In this document: positions 40,771 to 49,418 of the stretch, piece after piece
Position numbering within the stretch: position 1 is the first letter of the stretch
Layout of the letters: the number at the start of each line of letters is the position of its first letter
From: CAYLJJ01 sp964384025
GTDB lineage: Bacteria; Myxococcota_A; Bradymonadia; UBA7976; UBA1532
Assembly: GCA_964384025.1 (NCBI GenBank)
Contig: CAYLJJ010000042.1
Coordinates: forward strand, 1 to 51,399
DNA length: 51,399 nucleotides
Direction: 5' to 3'
Program-made: the position numbers and the translations under genes
The notes under the pieces: model-generated
Seen by the model: only the letters and a program-made list of their open reading frames with translations
Database searches by the model: none
Told to the model about the DNA's origin: nothing

Positions 40771-43700
40771 GGGCAGGCTCCATCACAGAGGGTGATGGGC
40801 AGGAAGATCCGTCCGCTGTTGCCCGCTCGATCAATAGCGATCCCTTGGATTTTATAATCTCCAGGGGAGACCGGCTCCTTGGCTTGGTTCATCCCGTCCC
40901 AAAAACGCTGAACCTCAAACTCTTGATGAGCCAGGGGGCCGCTGTCGATATGTCGGATGGCGCGCTCTCCTCCCAAGGTGTAGACATCCAAAGACCAACC
41001 CGCTAGGAGATCATCATCTCGCGCGCTCAGGCTGATGTTGACGATATCTCCACGCTCCATGCTTAAGCGATCTGTATCCAACTCCAGCTCGGGGACTCCA
41101 TCGTTCATCACCCAGAGACCATCGCTGGAGGTCGCCTCAGAGCGACGCCCCTCTTCCAGGCTACGCAGCTCTAGGTGGTAATGATTGCCAGGCACGAGGG
41201 GGAGCGCCTCCAACTCTGCCAGGGCTCCCGCTGCTGGGCTCCAGTCCCGAATGAGCACCCCGTTGGGGCCGATGACTCGAATCTCGTACTCCAAGATCCC
41301 CTCCAGAGGCTGCCACTCAGCGCAGAGGCGATCTGTGAGGCGGGTCTCATCGATATCTTCGTCGGGATCACAGCTGGGCCTCGCTGGACAGGGGCGATCC
41401 CAGAGGGCAGGAGGAGCATTGGGAGCCGCTACACCCCACAGCTCGATCTGACCATCCTCTCGAGGGAGCAGCATCTCCACCTCAGCATCTCCATCTAGAT
41501 CCAGGGAGAGGGGGGTGTTGATCTGAGCCTCATGTGGGCGACTCCAGAGGAACTCCCCCTCAGGAGAGAAGGTGTAGAGCCAACCCTCATTATCGCTGAG
41601 ATAGATGGCGGTTGTCGGCTCCCCTCGCCGCTCAAAGCTTATCAGACGAGCAGAGCCTGCTGAAGCCTGAGCGCCCTCCTCAAGCTCTCCTCCATTAAAG
41701 CCCAAGCGCCCCCTCAATTGACCATCAGCGATGCCATAACGGTGGATGGGCCAGTTGTTGGCGGGGATGGCCCATACCTCATCTCCAACAATCCAGGTGC
41801 GGCGCAGAACCCAGCTCTGCAGCGCCAGCTCTTCGAAATGCTCCACTCGCCAGATCACCTCCAGATCAGCGTTGAGCGCCTCGGGAGGGCCATTGCCTCC
41901 TGCGCGGATCAGAGGAGGCTCCGCGCCGGTCCCCTGAAGCCAACCTCCGCCCCAAGCGCTGTTTTCAGAGATGCGCCCCAACTCCCCCAAGGCCAAGAAG
42001 GCCCCTGTTGCAGGATCAAGGCGGCGTACCGCGTCGGTTTCGCTGAGATACAGCTCCGGCTCACCATCACCATCAGCGTCAGCTACTCCCAGAGCCTGAT
42101 TGCTTCCGCTGCTGCAGTTATAGTTGGGGCGTAGGACGCTGCGCCAGAGGCAGGCTCCTGTCTCTGCGTTTAGGGCAGTGATGGTCCTGAGATAGAGGGT
42201 CTTGTCAGGGCAGCGCTCATCTGGGCTCAGTAGATCAGGATCTGAGAGGAGATCTGGAGGACAGTTGGGATCTGGGGCGTAGGCTCCAGGATCCAACAAC
42301 AGATCATAACGGATTACTTGTTCTCCTTCGGGTCCCTGGATCAGGACCGCCTCCCGAGTCGCTAGATAGTGATCGGTATTTAGGCTATGGCGCCAGCGTT
42401 GTGCTCCACTCTCCTGATCGATGGCTACCAAGCTCTCTCCCTCTCCAGTATCCCAGAGGATCAGCACTGAGCCGCTCATCAGAGGACCGCTGGGGTGTTG
42501 AAGGCGCTCTCGTTGCCAGCGTGGTACACCCTGATCATCTAGAGCGGAGAGCAGACCTCCATCGCTGAGAGCGATAAGCTGCCCCTCTTGAAGCCAGAGG
42601 CGGGTGCCTCCGCTGGGGGCCTGAGCCTCTCCCTCATCTAGACGCTGCTCAAGATCAAAGAGCGCCAGAGCACCCCCCGCGAGGGCTGCCATCCAGCGCT
42701 GCGCATCGACCTGAGCGATAGCCCCAGGCTCTCCCTCTAAGCTGTATTGCTGAAGTTGACCGCCTAAGGTGGCGAGGCTCTCTATCTCGCCGCGCTCCAC
42801 ATCTCCCAGCCGCAACAGGAGCGCATCCTCTAACTGAAGAGGGGCGAGCAGCTCTGGGCTGCGATCAAGATCCTGGGCGACGCGCCTGGGACGAATGACC
42901 GCGCCCCCAGCGATCAGCTCTCCCAGAGGCTCTTGGGTGGAGAGATCATAGAGACGCAGCGGGGCAAAGCGACGCTGCTCTCTGGGAGGATCTACACGCA
43001 GGAGCAGCTCAGGCTGCTGATCTCCTCTTAGATCCTTAAGGGCTTCTAGGCGGTGTCCTGGGATGCGCCAGAATTCGTGGCCATCTTGACCAGAGAGGGC
43101 GCGTACGCTCCAAGCTCCCTCCTCAAAGACCGAGCTGAGCAGATCCAAGGTTCCATCTTCATCTAGATCCCAGAGGTCGCTGCCCTCAGGAGAGATCTCC
43201 TCTCCCAACTCCTGGGACCAGAGGGGGAGGAGTTGACGACGATTTACAGGACAGTCTCCTTGAGGAGCGTCCATCAAGGCTAAGAGAGAGAGCGTATGTT
43301 CCTCAAAGATCAGCAGCTCCTCTCCCGCCCGCTCTGGATTGATATCAGCCACACGGTGAGGCAGTTGCCCCACGGGAGGGATACTGGGGAGAGGGCCGCA
43401 GTAGCTCAGGGTACCTGTGAGAGGATCAAAGGCTTTGAGACCCTCAGCGTCGGTGATGATCAGCTCAGGCGAACCATCTCCTGCCAGATCAGCCACACTG
43501 TGCCAGCGGCTACAGCGACCATTGAGACGAGGCTCAGTGATGCTGCTGATGGGCTCTGGTTCATCAAAGCCCCTGGCAAAGCTGTAGATCACTCCATAGC
43601 CGCTGCCCCCACGGGAGCAGGAGCCATCCGTAACATAGAGATCCAGGAGACCATCTTGATCAGCATCAAAGACCAGGATCGCTTCTACACCTATGAAGGG

Positions 43701-44438
43701 TTCTCCTCCTGGTAGAGGAACTTCGGGTAGACTCCAAAGAAGGCGACCGGTGAGCACATCTAGGAGGCTGAGAGAGCGGGGTTGTCGAACAAGGATCTCC
43801 TGGCGTCCATCCCCATTGAAGTCTAAGACCCCTTCAAGGCGCTTTACATCAAGGATGACACTCTGCCACCAACGCAGCCCTTCAGCGGTCATCAGTTCAA
43901 CGCGACCTCCCCGCTCTAAGAGATACTCCAGCGCTCCCTCAGCATCTCCATCCAGGTTCCCAGCGATGAGTTGCGTCGTGGGTCCTCCCAGAGGCCAGCT
44001 CTCTCGCAATACATAATCTTTGGGATCGTGACTGATCTCAGGGTTGGGTGCGGGGATCGTTTCGCAGATTTCAGGCGGGATCAGATCTGGAGCGCTGTCC
44101 AGCCCTTGAGCAGCAACATCCAGGGCTAGATCTGGCCCTGGATCTGCAACATCCAGGGCCAGATCTGGGCTCAGAGAATCTCTGGATAGATCTGGGCTCA
44201 GAGAATCACTGAGGGCTAGATCAAGAGGCGGGATCAGCTCTCCAGCGTCCAGGAGCTGCTCTCTATCTAAGTGGCTGAGATCTTGCTCATTCAGGATACA
44301 GATCCCTGAGGAGTTGAGGCAGTGATAACCGGCTTCGCAGTCCTGATCCAATCGGCACTGAAACCCCTCATCTTCGATCTCACTGGGATCTTCACAGGCT
44401 GGCAGCCCAAACAAAAACAGGACAAATAATCTCTTCAT
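40767..44438 (-). CDS. Giant beta-propeller lipoprotein (VCBS/FG-GAP type) with an FlgD-like C-terminus
   Basis: A lipoprotein of 1223 residues. The leader (MKRLFVLFLFGLPAC) ends in a lipobox at Cys15; ATG 44438 has GGAGAG upstream and beats the in-frame 44450 start. A CxxxxDCxxGxxCxxxxGxC motif is near residue 28. A repeated Asp/Leu/Ser spacer follows, about residues 55-110 (SLSPDLSRDSLSPDLALDV). About 900 residues of FG-GAP/VCBS-like repeats then run, with DLDGDAEGALEYLL, DFNGDGRQEILVR, DADQDGLLDLYV and PQQ-like WRHSL blades, typical of a beta-propeller that binds calcium. The C-terminal ~110 residues are an FlgD-type Ig-like domain (VYTLGGERAI, FWDGMNQAKEPVSPGDYKIQGIAIDRAGN). It overlaps the flippase gene by CTGA. 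The role could be adhesion or exopolysaccharide export; neither is shown. Confidence 0.85.
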   Translation of the reverse strand: MKRLFVLFLFGLPACEDPSEIEDEGFQCRLDQDCEAGYHCLNSSGICILNEQDLSHLDREQLLDAGELIPPLDLALSDSLSPDLSRDSLSPDLALDVADPGPDLALDVAAQGLDSAPDLIPPEICETIPAPNPEISHDPKDYVLRESWPLGGPTTQLIAGNLDGDAEGALEYLLERGGRVELMTAEGLRWWQSVILDVKRLEGVLDFNGDGRQEILVRQPRSLSLLDVLTGRLLWSLPEVPLPGGEPFIGVEAILVFDADQDGLLDLYVTDGSCSRGGSGYGVIYSFARGFDEPEPISSITEPRLNGRCSRWHSVADLAGDGSPELIITDAEGLKAFDPLTGTLSYCGPLPSIPPVGQLPHRVADINPERAGEELLIFEEHTLSLLALMDAPQGDCPVNRRQLLPLWSQELGEEISPEGSDLWDLDEDGTLDLLSSVFEEGAWSVRALSGQDGHEFWRIPGHRLEALKDLRGDQQPELLLRVDPPREQRRFAPLRLYDLSTQEPLGELIAGGAVIRPRRVAQDLDRSPELLAPLQLEDALLLRLGDVERGEIESLATLGGQLQQYSLEGEPGAIAQVDAQRWMAALAGGALALFDLEQRLDEGEAQAPSGGTRLWLQEGQLIALSDGGLLSALDDQGVPRWQRERLQHPSGPLMSGSVLILWDTGEGESLVAIDQESGAQRWRHSLNTDHYLATREAVLIQGPEGEQVIRYDLLLDPGAYAPDPNCPPDLLSDPDLLSPDERCPDKTLYLRTITALNAETGACLWRSVLRPNYNCSSGSNQALGVADADGDGEPELYLSETDAVRRLDPATGAFLALGELGRISENSAWGGGWLQGTGAEPPLIRAGGNGPPEALNADLEVIWRVEHFEELALQSWVLRRTWIVGDEVWAIPANNWPIHRYGIADGQLRGRLGFNGGELEEGAQASAGSARLISFERRGEPTTAIYLSDNEGWLYTFSPEGEFLWSRPHEAQINTPLSLDLDGDAEVEMLLPREDGQIELWGVAAPNAPPALWDRPCPARPSCDPDEDIDETRLTDRLCAEWQPLEGILEYEIRVIGPNGVLIRDWSPAAGALAELEALPLVPGNHYHLELRSLEEGRRSEATSSDGLWVMNDGVPELELDTDRLSMERGDIVNISLSARDDDLLAGWSLDVYTLGGERAIRHIDSGPLAHQEFEVQRFWDGMNQAKEPVSPGDYKIQGIAIDRAGNSGRIFLPITLCDGACP
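44113..44207 (-). repeat. Direct repeats in the Asp/Leu-rich spacer of the propeller lipoprotein
   Basis: Two unit types repeat. One begins GCAACATCCAGGGC at 44113 and again at 44146 (33 bases apart). The other, AGATCTGGGCTCAGAGAATC, is at 44161-44180 and 44188-44207 (27 bases apart). Both spacings keep the frame. They code for the acidic DLALDV and SLSPDL units that separate the lipid anchor from the folded part. Confidence 0.85.
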
Positions 44439-45027
44439 GGTGCTCTCCAACTCCCGGTTTATGACCCCTGACGCTTCGATTTTGACTCAGCTGCAAGCTC
44501 AATTCTCGCCCAGCCCATCAGCACTCTAAAGAAAAAAGGAAAAATAGAAGAGGATCAGGAAGATACAAAACAGATATGGGAGATCAAAGTTCAAGCTCAG
44601 AGTCGCTCTCAACGCTCTCTTATGAGCTATTTTTTGATCGCGAGCGGCTTACGCAGGTACATCTCCAGCCGAGCTAAACTCCGCGCTTTACCGAAGGGGG
44701 CTGCAGCTTCAAGGCCATCGCCCTTTGCAGCGTGGGTGGTAGCAAAGAGAACCCGACGCAGTTTCCGCTACGACAATGAAGCAGCGCAGGTCGCGCACTC
44801 TAAGGCTCGGATAACACTACTGTATAGATCAGTCAAGTTGAGGCATGCGCTCAGCAAACCGGATGAAGAGATCACCACGCTTGGATCTTGTAAGGAGCAT
44901 TTGGTGGTGGCACCAAAGGTCATGGATGAGGATGAGGGCTTGAGTAGACGAGGCACTCTATCTTGGAGATCTTGGTTTTTGGGTTCTCGATTAGATGCGC
45001 ATACTTTGTAGGGGAACAGTAGGAATT
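44439..45027. other. Intergenic region of about 590 bases before the hemerythrin-like gene
   Basis: I see no gene. The longest frame (44622-45011 plus) lacks a ribosome-binding site and a recognisable product, and its codon use is unlike neighbours; the antisense frame 44768-45031 is no better. The stretch from ~44520 to 44600 is A/G-rich. Composition changes to AT-rich toward 45028. It may hold the promoter of the propeller lipoprotein at its left end and decayed sequence elsewhere. Confidence 0.5.
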
Positions 45028-45477
45028 TCACCTTTCCGGAATTTTTCTCTCCCTATTTACCATTTTTGACCTTCTGATCAGGTTTAGTTCTGCATGTTCA
45101 TGATTGGTCAGGTAACATAAAAACTCTTTGATATTTGCCCTTATGAGTGGCAAATCATCCTTAACCAAAAACTCAAGGATTATATTGTTAAGCATCTCAA
45201 GCATGACTCTATGGTCGTCCAATAAGATGTCAACCTCATCTTCAAACTCACTGTGCACTAGGCCAAGTTTATGGTAGAATCCATTTGGTCCAACTTCATG
45301 TTTGATGTGATTTTCGAGAGTAGACTTTAACTCATTCAGTTCATTCCAAATAGAATCTATATCGTTTAGGATAATAAGATTGACAAGCCTGAAAAGCTCT
45401 CTGTGTTCTACTCGGAGTTCCTTCTCTGTCATTGAAACGGTCAATTCTAAACCCTTTAATCGTAAATTATCCGTCAT
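45028..45477 (-). CDS. Hemerythrin-like (HHE) domain protein in an AT-rich island
   Basis: A 149-residue helical protein that probably binds a di-iron centre and oxygen or nitric oxide. The likely iron ligands are in EHRELFRLV (helix 1), ENHIKHEVGPNGFYHKL (helix 2), DDHRVMLEML (helix 3) and LTNHEHAELNLI (helix 4), matching the H...HxxxE...HxxxE spacing of the HHE family. The gene is visibly AT-rich (long A/T runs, ATA and TTA codons) against the GC-rich surroundings, which suggests recent acquisition. There is no clear Shine-Dalgarno before ATG 45477. It lies alone between two ~350-590-base gaps. Because the assignment rests on a few His/Glu motifs it is moderate. Confidence 0.7.
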   Translation of the reverse strand: MTDNLRLKGLELTVSMTEKELRVEHRELFRLVNLIILNDIDSIWNELNELKSTLENHIKHEVGPNGFYHKLGLVHSEFEDEVDILLDDHRVMLEMLNNIILEFLVKDDLPLIRANIKEFLCYLTNHEHAELNLIRRSKMVNRERKIPER

Positions 45478-45835
45478 TATTACTACAGAATTAATCTGTT
45501 TTATCCCCCAAAAAAGATACCCAAGGATGGAGATGGTTTCGATAAAATCCTGATATCCAGAAAATTCTTTGTCCGGACCTGAGTCTCTTGGGTTGCTGCG
45601 TGATGCAAAGGAAATTCAGAGATGCCATCCAAAGCTCTAAGCGAAGTTTGGTGGTGAAGATCACAATTTTTTTCACATAGCTGAAGAGCTGATCGACAGC
45701 TACTGCGCCGTGAGCTGCTTATGAGCCCCTCTCCTAAGCGCCTCAAGAGGATTGAACAACTTGGGGGATTGGCCGTGAATCGTCTAGGCTGCACCTGATG
45801 GCTGGCCAGCATCCTCAAATCCAGGAGTGAAACTG
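45478..45835. other. Intergenic region of about 350 bases with no clear gene
   Basis: Frames on both strands are short and overlap without start signals. On the plus strand, a 25-codon frame at 45721-45798 extends upstream without a start, so it could be the tail of a decayed gene. A T-run at about 45667-45673 and repeats of GAGCTG are the only other signals. The right end carries AGGAG (45823-45827) of the next gene. Confidence 0.45.
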
Positions 45836-46654
45836 ATGCGCACCTTCCTCCCCCTGCTCCTCTCTCTCAACTTGAGCTTCAGGGCCCAGGCAGAGGCGCC
45901 GAAGATCTTTCAGCTGCCTCAGGAAAATCAAGAGTTTATCCAACTGAAGAGCCCTAGAGGGGCGCGCTTCCAACTTAAGCTGAGGGGCGATGAGATCGCC
46001 CTCCGTGAGGGGCAGATTCACTGTGAGCCAGGGACCCGCGTACGTAGGCCCTACTACATCAGCTATAGCTTTGAAGCGGAGGCCTTCAAAGCTGCCTTCC
46101 CCCACTACGCCCAGCGCAGTGAGGTGATGATCAAAGGGATCGTCGAGGGGATCGAGTTGAGGGAGCATGAGGTTCCGGTGGGGCGGATCCGCCTCTATCA
46201 AGTGAGGGCCGTGCTCAGGCCTGAACAATCCAGGGGACCCATCTATGAGCAGTTGGAGATTCTCAGGGCTGACTTTGATCAGGCCCTCATTCGGTCGATC
46301 GATGAGCTGCCCCCTCCCTATCCCCAGGGGAGCAAGTATCAGATCGGCGCGATCCCCACGAAGGCCGGGGCGAGCCGCATCTATAAGTTACAGGCCATCA
46401 TCCAAGGGCGTGTTTCCTACGCAGAGGAGCCTGTCTCCATCCACCAGCTCCTCATGCTCAAGATAGATGGGGCGGGCCTCATCACAGAGGGCTATCACTA
46501 CACTCTGGAGTGGAGCGATATCCCCTCTCTGCGCCTCTACGCCGTCACTGCGCAGGGGCTCAGGCTTCAGGATGGCTTGGAGATCTCTGCCCTGAAATTG
46601 AAGAACGCTGAGGGAACAGGACCCACCGAGGGTCAGATCAGGCTCAAGCCCTGA
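45836..46654 (+). CDS. Secreted protein of unknown function, 272 residues
   Basis: ATG 45836 is eight bases after AGGAG (45823-45827); a GTG at 45827 is less likely. A signal peptide MRTFLPLLLSLNLSFRAQA is followed by a mature part with no cysteine array or repeats. It reads as two or three beta-sandwich domains (RFQLKLRGDEIALREG, YYISYSFEAEAF, RLYQVRAVLRPEQ, YKLQAIIQGRVSYAEEP, HYTLEWSDIPSLRLYAV). The only cysteine is in QIHCEPG, near residue 60. I do not recognise the family. It lies 87 bases before the lipoprotein hydrolase gene in the same direction and could be co-transcribed with it. Confidence 0.68.
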   Translation: MRTFLPLLLSLNLSFRAQAEAPKIFQLPQENQEFIQLKSPRGARFQLKLRGDEIALREGQIHCEPGTRVRRPYYISYSFEAEAFKAAFPHYAQRSEVMIKGIVEGIELREHEVPVGRIRLYQVRAVLRPEQSRGPIYEQLEILRADFDQALIRSIDELPPPYPQGSKYQIGAIPTKAGASRIYKLQAIIQGRVSYAEEPVSIHQLLMLKIDGAGLITEGYHYTLEWSDIPSLRLYAVTAQGLRLQDGLEISALKLKNAEGTGPTEGQIRLKP

Positions 46655-46741
46655 GCCTGAAGAGTGGGCGAAATTTGAGGCCTTGTCTGTTTTATTAGCT
46701 CAAGATGGAAAACCCAAGCCTCAAGCATCCAGGAGGATTTC

Positions 46742-48010
46742 ATGGACTCGAGATCTGCTCTCACCCTACTGCTGCTCTCCCTTCTCAGCTGCAAAGAGAG
46801 CACAGAAGACGCGACGTCTCACTCCCCTGAGGAGTGGGGTGTTCAAGATTCTAGAGGTTTGGACGCAGGGGAAGAGCAGGGAGATGTTCGAGAACTCACG
46901 GATGCTTCAGCGAGCTATCAAATCAGGGTAGAGGGGGCCTTTGCCTCAGCGGAGCACTTACAGGCAGGGGAACCCCTGCATCTCTGGGCCACCCTCGATC
47001 CCTATACAGAGCGCTTGGAGGCTTGGGAGGGGATTGAGGGTCGAGAGTGGCACTTGGAGCTCCCTATGCCTTCCCAAGATTTGGAGATTCGAACTCGACT
47101 GCGGCCCTCGGAGCTGCGCCTCTCCTCCCAGGTAGTGCAGGGGGTGGCGGAGCCCAAGACCCTGCTCTATGCTATCCCTCCTGAGCCTCGAGGGGTCATC
47201 GGCCTCTTCCACGGCACCAACGGCAGCCGCCACATCATCGAGAAGGCAGAGGGGATCGCCATCGCCTCAGCGGTCTATGCTCGGGGCTATGTGATCTTTG
47301 CTACAGACTCTGAGCAGACCCAGACCGAGGTGGATCCCAATGAGGATGGGAAGCTTCGCTGGCAGGTAGACCTAGAGCCCGACAACCCGGACCTGGAGAA
47401 CCTCCGCATTATCTTTGCGGCTTTAGAGCAGGAAGCGAACCTCCCCGAGGGGAGCCCTCGCTATGCTCTGGGGATGTCCAACGGCGGCGCCTTCTCCCTG
47501 CTCCTGGGGCTCTCGGATCTGGGCTTCCGAGCGGTAGCCAGCCACTGTGCCTCAGGGCGGGAGAGCCACGCTGAGGAGACCCAAACTCCCACCCTCTGGG
47601 CCCTCTGCGCTCAGGATGGGAATCCTCAGGTGGATAATGAGAAGGCTCAGCGAAACCATGAACGCCTCCTGGCTCGGAGCATCGCGAGCCAGCTCTGGAT
47701 ACACCCACCCACCCCTCTCTATGAGGGGCGCTTCGCTCGAGTAGAGGGGATCGACTTAGAAACCTCTACGCTCATGGTTGAGGAGCTGAGGAGGGCAGAG
47801 GCTTTGGATGAGGTGGGGATGTTGCGCTTTAACCCAGATGAGATTGCAGCATGGATCCAGGAGCGGCCAGAGGAGTTTCCCGGCCTCAGCGTCCTCCCTG
47901 GCACACAGCGGCGAGGGGCCCTCAGTCAACTGAAGATCCTTTGGGCTGATCATGAACTCTACAGCGACTATATCGAGGCCACCTTGAACTTCTTTGAGGC
48001 GCAGCCTTAA
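46742..48010 (+). CDS. Lipoprotein alpha/beta hydrolase
   Basis: A 422-residue lipoprotein: leader MDSRSALTLLLLSLLSC with the lipobox at Cys17, then an acidic spacer (about residues 20-65). The hydrolase core follows: IGLFHGTNGS (oxyanion-hole HG), a GYVIFATDSEQ strand, GMSNGG with the nucleophile Ser near residue 246, and ASHCASGRE. Candidate acid and His are in WALCAQDGN and LWADHELYSDY. The motif set is like the esterase / PHB-depolymerase type of secreted alpha/beta hydrolases; the substrate is unknown. ATG 46742 has AGGAGG five bases upstream. It converges on the superoxide-reductase-like gene with a 45-base gap. Confidence 0.78.
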   Translation: MDSRSALTLLLLSLLSCKESTEDATSHSPEEWGVQDSRGLDAGEEQGDVRELTDASASYQIRVEGAFASAEHLQAGEPLHLWATLDPYTERLEAWEGIEGREWHLELPMPSQDLEIRTRLRPSELRLSSQVVQGVAEPKTLLYAIPPEPRGVIGLFHGTNGSRHIIEKAEGIAIASAVYARGYVIFATDSEQTQTEVDPNEDGKLRWQVDLEPDNPDLENLRIIFAALEQEANLPEGSPRYALGMSNGGAFSLLLGLSDLGFRAVASHCASGRESHAEETQTPTLWALCAQDGNPQVDNEKAQRNHERLLARSIASQLWIHPPTPLYEGRFARVEGIDLETSTLMVEELRRAEALDEVGMLRFNPDEIAAWIQERPEEFPGLSVLPGTQRRGALSQLKILWADHELYSDYIEATLNFFEAQP

Positions 48011-48055
48011 TGAGAGGAGCTTCGATCTCTGATCAACGAGCCCCTCCCCTGAGGT

Positions 48056-48676
48056 TCAGATCTCCAGGAAATCTACATACTCCCCATGGCTTAGACAGTG
48101 AGCCCAAATTCGGATCCTATCCCCCTTTTTGAGACCAGCGGGCAGCTTGGCTAAGTAGATGGTATTGCGCCCTCCATCCGCCTTGATCTCTCCATCTCCT
48201 TGAACCAAGTAACCCGCTGCCTGATCTCCAGGCCAGTCGGCGTAGCGGCTCTCCTGCTCCTCAGCGGGGCCCTCACAGGCCTTACGCAGACGGATCCAGT
48301 TATACCAGTGCCCCTCAGGCTTCTTTGGACTCTTAGAAGCGTTGGGGTGCCGGGCATGACCCTTCTTGGGATCCCCCCACATGATGGCTAGATAACCCTC
48401 TGGAGCCTCCTCCATCAGGCGATAGGGTAGGTGTTTGCCTAAGTGCTTCTTGATCCCATCAGGGGCGTTGATCTTGGCCATATAGGCAGCGGGGATGGCG
48501 CCTGCAGCCCCACGCTCCTTGTTATAGACGATGGGATTCCAGCTCATGGGAGGAGCCTTGATGGGGCTCAGATCTGGCTGGCTGTTGGGGGCAGCTAGGC
48601 TGAGCTTGGGTAGGAGGATGAGAGCTCCAGCACTGGTGGCCAAGCCCTTGAGAAGTTCACGCCTGTTGAGTTGCAT
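48056..48676 (-). CDS. Tat-exported superoxide-reductase-like (class II SORL / desulfoferrodoxin) protein
   Basis: A 206-residue protein with a twin-arginine signal (NRRELLKG and a hydrophobic stretch ending LSLAAP). The mature part fits the superoxide reductase fold: the five ligands of the Fe(His)4Cys centre can be matched to His82 in GKHLPY, His110 in ARHPN, His123 in EGHWYNWIRL, Cys194 and His197 in AHCLSHGEY. The HPN and the final CxxH-G are the family's signature; the interval between the second and third His is seven residues longer than in short neelaredoxins. It would reduce superoxide in the periplasm after export as a folded protein, an uncommon location for this family. ATG 48676 has GGAGA upstream. 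Confidence 0.65.
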   Translation of the reverse strand: MQLNRRELLKGLATSAGALILLPKLSLAAPNSQPDLSPIKAPPMSWNPIVYNKERGAAGAIPAAYMAKINAPDGIKKHLGKHLPYRLMEEAPEGYLAIMWGDPKKGHARHPNASKSPKKPEGHWYNWIRLRKACEGPAEEQESRYADWPGDQAAGYLVQGDGEIKADGGRNTIYLAKLPAGLKKGDRIRIWAHCLSHGEYVDFLEI

Positions 48677-48838
48677 ATCTGTCTCCGATCGTATTGAGGA
48701 CTTTAGAGAGAGGGCTTTAGAGGTTCAGGGGTCGCAGGACTATGACACCTACACAATTTTATTATGGGCGCTCTTGATTTTTGTTTCAATAGACAAATGA
48801 CATTTAAGCGGTTTGGGATTAAGAATTAGGTTTCTATA

Positions 48839-48858
48839 ATGGCTCAATATGCGTTTTG
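48839..48858. repeat. First copy of a 20-bp direct repeat beside the transposase remnant
   Basis: ATGGCTCAATATGCGTTTTG is identical to 48919-48938. The copies are 80 bases apart, and the match falls off after these 20 bases (GAGGTC against GGGGCC). It could be the end of an insertion sequence copied or nested; a matching inverted copy was not seen to the right. Confidence 0.8.
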
Positions 48859-48918
48859 AGGTCGTGAAACCAAAGTTTCTATGAGCGAATGCAATACTGC
48901 TTTTCCACGCTTTCTTGC

Positions 48919-48938
48919 ATGGCTCAATATGCGTTTTG
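48919..48938. repeat. Second copy of the 20-bp direct repeat
   Basis: Identical to 48839-48858. It lies about 80 bases before the transposase remnant's start, a plausible position for an insertion-sequence terminal end. Confidence 0.8.
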
Positions 48939-49016
48939 GGGCCTTCTTCTCAGAGGCGAAAATAGCATAACTAGTTAATGATTCTCGTGTTATTCTGATG
49001 GGATGGGAGATTGCGT

Positions 49017-49412
49017 ATGCTTTTGAAAATTCAAAACTTGATGGATGACAGTCAGTTTTTTGATCGACTCCGTGAGATGCGCTGGCCGGAAGGCCGAATA
49101 TGTCCATTCTGTGATGGACATAGAGTAATTCGACGAGGCTGGGATGATAAGCACCAAGAAAAGCAGCATTATGAATGTAATGGGTGCTTTAGGCGGTTTG
49201 ATGATTTAACAGGGACTATATTTTCAGGGCACCATCAGCCATTAAAGATATGGATGTTAGTACTGTATTTTATGGGATTGAACCTACCCAATAGTCAAAT
49301 ATCAAAAGAACTAGATCTGAATCTAGATGTTCCATTGGAACAAAAGTTTGCGAGCACTCAAATCTTTGGGCTCGCGCTCAAAGCGTCTGCTCGGTCTGAG
49401 GCTGTGTGCTGA
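49017..49412 (+). pseudogene. Truncated IS1595-type transposase
   Basis: The N-terminal part of a zinc-ribbon transposase of the IS1595/ISXO2 kind. It has a leading helix (MDDSQFFDRLREMRWPEGR), the CPFC and CNGC zinc pair (ICPFCDGHRVIRRG, HYECNGCFRRFDDLTGTIF) and the start of the helical region (HHQPLKIWMLVLYF, GLNLPNSQISKELDL). At about residue 105 the homology stops and the frame runs on with unrelated residues for about 30 codons, so the catalytic DDE domain is missing. ATG 49017 follows GGGAG. The AT-rich composition matches the flanking repeat region and differs from the host. This is a relic of an insertion sequence and not active. Confidence 0.8.
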
Positions 49413-49418
49413 AGAAGC

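Larger units (their letters stand above)
48677..49016. other. AT-rich region of 340 bases with insertion-sequence-like repeats
   Basis: No gene is supported. The region is AT-rich from about 48750 on and contains two 20-base direct copies of ATGGCTCAATATGCGTTTTG (see the repeat entries). It precedes the truncated transposase. The upstream end carries the ribosome-binding site and probable promoter of the Tat protein gene on the minus strand. Confidence 0.6.

Noticed and set aside
44622..45011. Plus-strand open frame as a small gene
   Set aside because: There is no Shine-Dalgarno, the composition is odd, and no motif is seen.
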